A stretch of DNA of 11,161 bases from Thermoplasmata archaeon (GTDB taxonomy: Archaea > Thermoplasmatota > Thermoplasmata > Thermoplasmatales > Thermoplasmataceae). Below are positions 6,718 through 11,161 of this stretch, one piece after another. The position numbers were made by a program, and so were the translations under genes. The stretch covers positions 1-11,161 of the forward strand of contig JAKAAI010000060.1 of NCBI GenBank assembly GCA_021797055.1, given 5' to 3'. Position 1 is the stretch's first letter. Each line of letters begins with the position of its first letter. Below the pieces are notes generated by a model. It made no database searches and had not been told where the DNA came from. It saw only the letters and a list, made by a program, of their open reading frames with translations.

Positions 6718-7143
6718 ATGCTTGACACTATAGGCTACCGGTATGCCGGGTATAATTTAAAACTCCCCAGCATAACATACCTTGTAGTCTTTATTCTGCT
6801 GTCGATAATTGTGGACGCGATTGCAATCTATTTTGCTGCAAGGCTGGTAAGTCGTTCTTCAACTCCAGGTAAGGCAGTGTTTGTGGCTATCTTTGCCCCA
6901 ATTTATTTCATATTTGTATTCTTCATTTTATCGATTATACTTGGACTCTTTTTACCTGTATTAGGCATATTTCTTGCCCTATTTATTGCCTTCCTTGCAC
7001 TCATTCATTTTATCGGGAGAACTTATAACACAGGCATGGCCGGCGGATTTTTGATTGCGATTCTGGCACTTATTATACTTGTGGTTATAAGCTTCGTAGT
7101 TGGAGCACTCCTCGGAGTTTCATCTATATTTGCGGGTCTCTGA
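6718..7143 (+). CDS. Four-helix integral membrane protein, function unknown
   Basis: A 141-aa, very hydrophobic protein with about four membrane helices (19-41, 52-75, 77-97, 107-135). The loop between helices 1 and 2 (RLVSRSSTPGKA) is basic and probably cytoplasmic. Between helices 3 and 4 is the polar motif HFIGRTYNTGMAGG (92-105), the only stretch with likely functional residues (His, Arg, Asn). No signal peptide cleavage site or known transporter signature was recognised. It lies 36 nt downstream of the diiron oxidase gene but has its own TATA box, so a functional link to that enzyme is possible but not shown. Similar small membrane proteins are frequent uncharacterised genes in archaea. 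Confidence 0.75.
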   Translation: MLDTIGYRYAGYNLKLPSITYLVVFILLSIIVDAIAIYFAARLVSRSSTPGKAVFVAIFAPIYFIFVFFILSIILGLFLPVLGIFLALFIAFLALIHFIGRTYNTGMAGGFLIAILALIILVVISFVVGALLGVSSIFAGL

Positions 7144-7165
7144 TCAAGAGATCAGATGGAAAATT

Positions 7166-7174
7166 GATTAATAG
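7166..7174 (+). promoter_or_regulatory. Possible TATA box of the 77-aa protein gene
   Basis: GATTAATAG, centred about 24 nt before ATG 7194. It supports ATG 7194 over the upstream TTG at 7164, since the TTG would lie in front of the promoter element. Confidence 0.4.
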
Positions 7175-7193
7175 TTTTCTTCGATACACTATC

Positions 7194-7427
7194 ATGGTTG
7201 AGGAAGGCCAATCAGCTATTTTAGCAGGCAATTCAGATATAGCCTACTGCGATCGAATTCAGGAAATAATTATAATAACTGCTGATGGCAGACAGGAACA
7301 TCTCGATAGGGGTATTTCCTACGGTTTTTGCGTTGAGGCAGTGAGAACCGGTGTAAGCCTTAAGCAATTACTTAAGGAAAGGGTCGAACCTTCCCTGCAG
7401 GATATAAAAATAAAGCGCTGGTACTGA
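7194..7427 (+). CDS. Small hypothetical protein, 77 aa
   Basis: Not recognised. Starting at ATG 7194 the product is MVEEGQSAIL... and ends IKIKRWY. It is soluble, with a strand QEIIIITADGRQE flanked by charged turns and a helix VSLKQLLKERVEPS. The general look is of a small alpha/beta regulatory or antitoxin-sized protein, but there is no motif to support such a role. A lone Cys (AYCD) and a second (GFCVE) are too few for a zinc site. It follows the membrane protein by 50 nt with its own TATA-like box. An upstream TTG (7164) would extend it by ten residues. The codon pattern looks coding and resembles neighbouring genes. Confidence 0.6.
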   Translation: MVEEGQSAILAGNSDIAYCDRIQEIIIITADGRQEHLDRGISYGFCVEAVRTGVSLKQLLKERVEPSLQDIKIKRWY

Positions 7428-7613
7428 AGGAACTGAAAAAATTAGACCGCACCAATTCTTTATGTATACAAAAATTTATGAGATAATAAGATCGTTCTTC
7501 TGGAACACAATACACTGATGTAAACCTTGAAATTTTAATGTGATGCCAATGTTGAATAACTTATTTGGTTTTAAGACTTTAAACGTTGCCCTCTTATATT
7601 TCCAGACTCCTCT

Positions 7614-7658
7614 TTGCAAGCATTGAATATTTTGCAAATGTGCATGATAATGTTGCAA
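7614..7658. repeat. Three copies of the palindrome TTGCAA at regular spacing
   Basis: TTGCAA occurs at 7614-7619, 7632-7637 and 7653-7658, with starts 18 and 21 nt apart, about two helical turns. Two copies continue as TTGCAAG. A six-base palindrome repeated at near-turn spacing could be a regulator-binding array. No active gene begins nearby, and the AT-rich context makes chance plausible. Confidence 0.3.
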
Positions 7659-7803
7659 GATTAAAAGATATCTTAATATTTGTATTTAACAAAAAGATAA
7701 TCTAAGATACGAGAAATAACTATAGGGAAAGCGATCACTATCTTTTCTCTTAACTTACCGGCGAAGAAATTAATAGATACTTTAAGCCGTTTGATACATA
7801 TAA

Positions 7804-7884
7804 CAATACACGCAGGAAGCCCTTATCCGTTCCGGACGGAAGGTGGATTTCGTTGATGCGAGGAACCTCAAGAGAATTATGTGA
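7804..7884 (+). pseudogene. Possible C-terminal remnant of a decayed gene, perhaps TnpB-like
   Basis: A short frame after a TAA at 7801 ends RKVDFVDARNLKRIM before TGA 7882-7884, beginning with QEALIRSG. It reads like a genuine protein C-terminus, and the stretch is about half G+C against the AT-rich surroundings. The QEA...R.G pattern loosely recalls the tail of TnpB proteins of IS200/IS605-type elements. A compact hairpin follows 12 nt later, as at the right end of such elements. The other forward frame is also open here (through RRKPLSVPDGRW), so the frame is not certain. No TnpB catalytic motif remains upstream. The identification is tentative. Confidence 0.28.
7830..7841. repeat. Short GC-rich inverted repeat TTCCG-GA-CGGAA
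   Basis: Perfect 5-bp arms with a 2-nt centre, extended outward by ATCC (7825-7828) and GGAT (7845-7848) with unpaired bases between. Too tight a loop for a stable simple hairpin, so it is more likely a protein-binding dyad or a chance feature of the GC-rich patch. Confidence 0.3.
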
Positions 7885-7896
7885 ATCATAATTTAT

Positions 7897-7917
7897 TTCC
7901 AGGCCATCAGGCTGGAA
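7897..7917. repeat. Compact hairpin 12 nt after the remnant stop
   Basis: Outer arms TTCCA and TGGAA enclose inner arms GCC and GGC around an ATCA tetraloop, with one bulged G. That gives eight base pairs in 21 nt. It is followed directly by TCAA. Hairpins just inside the right end followed by a short cleavage tetranucleotide are typical of IS200/IS605 elements (TCAA is used by IS608). It could equally be the 3' hairpin of a small RNA. Confidence 0.4.
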
Positions 7918-7966
7918 TCAACACACACTGATCCAAATGATGCATAACTAACTGCTAAGGAACAAT

Positions 7967-7976
7967 TTTTATATTA
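7967..7976 (+). promoter_or_regulatory. Probable TATA box of the GNAT/transporter operon
   Basis: TTTTATATTA centred about 25 nt before ATG 7997, preceded by GGAACAA as a possible BRE. This is the strongest TATA match in the right half and implies a leaderless transcript covering both genes to 11013. Confidence 0.55.
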
Positions 7977-7996
7977 TCCGATCCATGGCTCCGTAA

Positions 7997-10111
7997 ATGG
8001 AAATTGTTGAGATACTTGCAAACTCAGTATTCCTGGATCAGTTTTATGAACTTTACCAGAAAATCTTTGTGGATGAGAATGAGAGAGAAACAAGGGAAAA
8101 TATCATAAAATATCTTTCACTAAAAGACTCTTCTTATTACGGAAGTAACTCTTACCATATATTCTGTTCAGTTGAAGATAAAAAAATAGAAGGCTTTTTG
8201 GTTGGAGACTACTATAGCGGACCAAATTCAGGTGTCATAGAGTTTGTCGGTGTCTCTCCCGAATACAGAGACAGGCATATCGCAAAGATGTTAATCGATC
8301 ATTTTACTGAAACAATAAGTAAAGAGGCTCAAAAAAAGATAAATGGTATATTTTGTGAGGTTGACATAAAAGAGCTGTCGCATCCGGGCCACAGGGATAA
8401 GACTTCCCTGTCATTCTGGAAAAAACTAGATTTTGGTGTGGTTGAGTTAATCTATGTTCAGCCTTCCCTCAGCCCCGGGAAAAAACCTGTTAAAGACCTG
8501 GTTCTTTTGTACAGGGACATTGCAGGTAGTGGACTGGAAGCAACTCAGCTTCTTTCGTTTGTAGAATCATACATGAAATATGCAATGTCAATTGATGCCC
8601 CTTATGAAAAATGGGAATACCAGGTTGTCAAAGGCCAGACCAATCATAGGAAGCTTATACCTATAATGGCCGTAGATGAATTTATTAAAACTGGCTTCAC
8701 AGTTTTTTCTAATCCTGTCCTGGACTACATCATCACATTTCCTCTTTTTCCAATTAATGACCTAATTGGTCGAGTAGAAGAATTGACACTGGAAAAGGCA
8801 ACTGAAATTGCAAATATAATTTTTAACAAAGCTTCTTCGCTCCCATTTTCAAAAGAAGTATCAGTAGAGATACAAAAAGGAGACGGCACACAAATTAAGA
8901 TTTTTGGTAATGAAAATTTTGTTCACAGAATGAGAGATAAGCGTGAGAGCTATGTTAGCGGTGAATATTTGAAAAGTAAGCTTTCAATAAAAGGCGTAAT
9001 TAAAGCAAAGGAACAGTGGTCAATCGCAGTTGACCTTCCTACAGGATCAGCAACCTCTGCTAAGTTGCAGATATGGATGGACGTGGATCACCTCAGCATG
9101 GCATCTTTGCATTTCATTGCCTACTATGATGGGTATTACAGTACCCGGGAGATGGTTGCCCTTATGGATACTGGTAAGATAAATGTATTAAACGAAAGCA
9201 ATAACGAATTATTTGTCAATTTTATTAATAAAATAACTGATCTGTTTCTGACTTCTGGAATAAAAAATTCCGAAAAGATAAGCAGGATAAAACCAGAAAT
9301 CTATCCAGTTTCATTTTCAACTACGGACAGAGTGTTTGAAACAATCAGGACGCATATTTACGCCATCATAAATCAGGATTCGTCTTATAACTATGCCAGC
9401 TCCAGATATGTCGCTAAATTTTTCGATGAGAATCAAAGTGTAATTGAAACGGTATTTGTGCATTATGGGAGGAAAGCTGGCGCAGTCATATTTGGCGAGG
9501 AGGGATACGGGATATTCGAAGCTGTCACAGGTTACAGTGTTTCGGAGATAGAAGCTGCCGATCCGCCAGAATTACAGGAAAATATCAGAATAACGATATT
9601 GAATGAGTATATTTCAGAGGTTACTGCACTCTTACATGAAAGACTTTATTTAAAGCGTTTGGAGTCTATCCTGTCAAAGGGAGATGTCACTCTCAGGGGA
9701 GATGAAAAAAAGACAATGAGCTATCTTGCAGACATTGAAAAACTATTCTACACTGGCCTCGAAGAATTCAGAGGTTTGTCTCTGTATTCATATACAGAGT
9801 TAGACTATGCTTTAAAACAGGCACGATCGGATATGGGAATCAAGGAAGAACTTGAGGCTACCATTGCAGCTGTTGGTTCTCTTTCCAAGAAGGCTGAACT
9901 CTTATATCGCATAAGAAACGATTCAAACACAGTCCTGATTTCATACCTTCTGACGCTTTTTACTGCTTCAGCTTTAACTGTTTCGCTCATAAATTTTATC
10001 CTTCCGCCGACTGCAACATTGCTTGAGAAGATCCTATTCATATTTGGACTGCCCGTAGCTGCCATCATCATTTTGTATGCTTACTCTATCAACAGAAGGA
10101 AGTATAACTGA
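7997..10111 (+). CDS. GNAT acetyltransferase-domain protein with long unassigned middle and two C-terminal membrane helices
   Basis: A 704-aa multidomain protein. Residues 1-155 are a GNAT N-acetyltransferase fold: helix LDQFYELYQKIF, strand IEGFLVGDYY, strand VIEFVGVSPEYRDRHIAKMLI (80-100) and the late FWKKLDFGVVELIYVQ (140-155). The acetyl-CoA loop normally reads R/Q-x-x-G-x-G/A; here it is R91-D-R-H94-I-A96, so the first Gly is His and activity is uncertain. Residues about 160-420 and 430-560 are unassigned soluble alpha/beta regions. A long charged helical stretch (about 570-640) leads into two membrane helices (about 645-667 and 674-696) separated by LPPTAT, ending with basic NRRKYN. Long helix plus two C-terminal helices recalls CorA/DUF155-type architecture, but no GMN motif is present. 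The bulk would face the cytoplasm. Its TGA overlaps the transporter's ATG (TGATG), implying joint expression. Confidence 0.75.
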   Translation: MEIVEILANSVFLDQFYELYQKIFVDENERETRENIIKYLSLKDSSYYGSNSYHIFCSVEDKKIEGFLVGDYYSGPNSGVIEFVGVSPEYRDRHIAKMLIDHFTETISKEAQKKINGIFCEVDIKELSHPGHRDKTSLSFWKKLDFGVVELIYVQPSLSPGKKPVKDLVLLYRDIAGSGLEATQLLSFVESYMKYAMSIDAPYEKWEYQVVKGQTNHRKLIPIMAVDEFIKTGFTVFSNPVLDYIITFPLFPINDLIGRVEELTLEKATEIANIIFNKASSLPFSKEVSVEIQKGDGTQIKIFGNENFVHRMRDKRESYVSGEYLKSKLSIKGVIKAKEQWSIAVDLPTGSATSAKLQIWMDVDHLSMASLHFIAYYDGYYSTREMVALMDTGKINVLNESNNELFVNFINKITDLFLTSGIKNSEKISRIKPEIYPVSFSTTDRVFETIRTHIYAIINQDSSYNYASSRYVAKFFDENQSVIETVFVHYGRKAGAVIFGEEGYGIFEAVTGYSVSEIEAADPPELQENIRITILNEYISEVTALLHERLYLKRLESILSKGDVTLRGDEKKTMSYLADIEKLFYTGLEEFRGLSLYSYTELDYALKQARSDMGIKEELEATIAAVGSLSKKAELLYRIRNDSNTVLISYLLTLFTASALTVSLINFILPPTATLLEKILFIFGLPVAAIIILYAYSINRRKYN
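10095..10100 (+). promoter_or_regulatory. Shine-Dalgarno-like site for the DMT transporter gene
   Basis: GAAGGA lies 10 nt before ATG 10111, inside the end of the preceding gene. As with the VIT-like gene, the internal operon gene has an SD-like site while first genes do not. It supports ATG 10111 as the start. Confidence 0.45.
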
Positions 10112-11013
10112 TGAAAAACAGAGATGTTATAATTCCCCTGAGTGTCGCTCTGATCTCTTCCTTTATTTACGGTGTTTGGAACATACTGTCTTACAGTCTA
10201 GTCAGGCTGTCACCTGGGAATATACTGCTTTCGCTCTTTATCATGATGGGATTTGCTGCATTTCTTTCATTCCTCTATTTACTTGCAGCATCAAAAAAAC
10301 ATGGAACTCCCGAAACCATTGCATTCATGAAATACCCTGCTTTGGGCGGAGTTCTATTTGGCCTGGGCAATATTGTTTTCTTTTATATGATAAGGGTAGA
10401 TATACTCCCGATAGTTGCTGCCATTGTATATAGCAATCTCATAATATTCTCTTTCCTCTTAAGTAAAAGTAAAGGTTCGCGAATTTCATTTCTATACATA
10501 CTGGGAACCATAACCGCAGTTTTTGGACTTGGCATCATGGAGTTGCTGGATACAGATAAAATTGTAGTTGAACCAGTATTGATTGAACAATCGTTTTTAC
10601 TGGTAATTCTTTATGGACTCGGTTCCTATTTTATTTACAGAAGTTCACTCAATAAGGATAAAACAGAAAACAGCATATTTCTGGTGTTTCTGATCGAAAC
10701 CGCAATTGTAGGTGCAGCAACCATAACATTTGGGGGTTTCCAAGGCATTATGGACATTTCTGAAACTTACCTGATCGAAGCTATGATCACAGGCGCTGTC
10801 CTTGTCCTGGCTGTTATACTGGAATTTAAATCATTTTACATAATAAGCAACTACAAAACTAAATTTATAAATATAATCAATATTTTTCTTAATTTTGAAA
10901 CAATCTGGGTACTATTTTTTTCAGTAATATTTCTCCGTGTGTCTTCCATACCGGTCGTGGTGGGGGTCGTTATAACATCCTTCGGGATATGGATTGTTTC
11001 CACTTCAAAATAA
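10111..11013 (+). CDS. DMT superfamily (EamA-like) ten-helix transporter
   Basis: A 300-aa membrane protein with about ten predicted helices (8-28, 37-58, 76-94, 97-118, 125-143, 158-177, 187-206, 222-243, 254-274, 279-297). This is the size and topology of drug/metabolite (DMT) transporters, built as two five-helix repeats. Helix 1 opens with IIPLSVALISSFIYGVWNIL, like the EamA start (polar N-terminus, Gly-Val-Trp), and helix 4 contains LPIVAAIVYSNLIIFSFL, typical of the repeat's fourth helix. DMT members move amino acids, nucleotide sugars, metabolites or drugs, usually by exporting them; the substrate cannot be read from sequence. It is coupled to the GNAT-membrane protein by TGATG overlap, so the acetyltransferase-like partner may modify or sense the transported compound. 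An oligo-T stretch (ATTTTTG, about 11021-11027) lies just downstream and may terminate the transcript. Confidence 0.8.
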   Translation: MKNRDVIIPLSVALISSFIYGVWNILSYSLVRLSPGNILLSLFIMMGFAAFLSFLYLLAASKKHGTPETIAFMKYPALGGVLFGLGNIVFFYMIRVDILPIVAAIVYSNLIIFSFLLSKSKGSRISFLYILGTITAVFGLGIMELLDTDKIVVEPVLIEQSFLLVILYGLGSYFIYRSSLNKDKTENSIFLVFLIETAIVGAATITFGGFQGIMDISETYLIEAMITGAVLVLAVILEFKSFYIISNYKTKFINIINIFLNFETIWVLFFSVIFLRVSSIPVVVGVVITSFGIWIVSTSK

Positions 11014-11161
11014 ACTCATTATTTTTGTATCATAACCGGAATGTCTGTTTCTATAGTTAAAATGAATTCAATTATAGAATTTTGTACTTTCTTTAACTAC
11101 TGTAATCATTTTTTTAAGCAGTTTATAGCAGAACCCCTTGCAATTTCACTCTGAGATCGGA
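11014..11161. other. AT-rich spacer at right edge
   Basis: No supported gene lies in these 148 nt. On the minus strand one frame is open for 12 codons to the window edge, stopping at 11123-11125, which is too short to call. The T-rich start (about 11021-11027) may end the DMT transcript. Confidence 0.4.

Larger units (their letters stand above)
7428..7996. other. Gene-poor region of about 570 nt with broken reading-frame remnants
   Basis: No intact gene is seen. Several protein-like stretches interrupted by stops and frame changes occur on the + strand. One frame holds LNNLFGFKTLNVALLYF before a stop at 7624. The next frame holds IEYFANVHDNVARLKDILIF (7622-7681), and later EEINRYFKPFDTYNNTRR (from about 7763). 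A further frame ends at 7884. This pattern suggests a decayed gene, most likely from a mobile element, though AT-rich spacer can produce such stretches by chance. A 7-nt inverted repeat (TATCTTA 7669-7675 / TAAGATA 7703-7709) and the features listed separately also lie here. The family of the decayed gene could not be named. Confidence 0.4.

Noticed and set aside
7476..7658. 60-codon open frame on the minus strand in the gene-poor region
   Set aside because: It starts at TTG, has no promoter or SD-like site, and its composition is no better than the broken forward frames across the same stretch.
7800..7925. tRNA, C/D box or H/ACA guide RNA in the GC-rich patch
   Set aside because: No cloverleaf or T-loop motif; near C-box matches (TTGATGC, ATGATGC) lack the last base and have no D box; the hairpin is too short for an H/ACA unit although ACA follows it.
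9805..10071. Minus-strand open frames inside the GNAT protein, the hydrolase and the ATPase
   Set aside because: They lie fully within well-supported genes on the other strand and show no motif, so they are read as shadows.
11123..11161. Possible 3' end of a minus-strand gene entering from the right edge
   Set aside because: Only 12 sense codons before a stop and no recognisable composition; a neighbouring frame that first looked longer contains a stop at 11146-11148.
1..11161. CRISPR array, restriction system or integrated virus
   Set aside because: No regularly spaced repeats of 24-37 nt, no methyltransferase or capsid-like genes, and no tRNA with a duplicated 3' end were seen.

Overview
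The window most resembles the chromosome of a Thermoplasmatales-type euryarchaeon (inference, not proven). The sequence is AT-rich with many AGA/AGG and ATA codons. Most first genes have a TATA-like box about 24-30 nt before the start codon and no Shine-Dalgarno, the leaderless layout typical of archaea. A clear archaeal DUF211 protein is present. No rRNA, tRNA or CRISPR array was seen.

Layout. 1-91: the 3' tail of an unidentified + strand gene. 115-600 (-): a small membrane protein. 771-1579 (+): a two-gene operon of a DUF211 protein and a VIT1/CCC1-like membrane protein joined by a 4-nt overlap. 1591-1935 (-): an unknown 114-aa protein. 2016-2987 (+): an esterase-D-like alpha/beta hydrolase whose nucleophile position is Gly. 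It overlaps tail-to-tail by 16 nt with an SDR oxidoreductase (2972-3682, -). 3801-5804 (+): a large HerA/VirD4-type ATPase with a C-terminal region that looks like a PD-(D/E)xK-type nuclease fold. 5989-6681 (+): a heme-oxygenase-like diiron oxidase (HDO, CADD/PqqC relatives) with all six expected metal ligands. 6718-7143 (+): a four-helix membrane protein, then a 77-aa unknown protein (7194-7427, +).

7428-7996 is a gene-poor stretch of about 570 nt. It holds broken reading-frame remnants, a compact hairpin and three spaced TTGCAA palindromes, and looks like the scar of a decayed element. It is followed by a two-gene operon (7997-11013, +): a 704-aa protein with an N-terminal GNAT domain, a long unassigned middle and two C-terminal transmembrane helices, coupled by TGATG to a ten-helix DMT/EamA-like transporter.

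The genes do not form one pathway. The best candidates for undescribed biology are the GNAT-membrane protein/transporter pair, the ATPase-nuclease-like fusion standing apart from any secretion genes, and the HDO enzyme.
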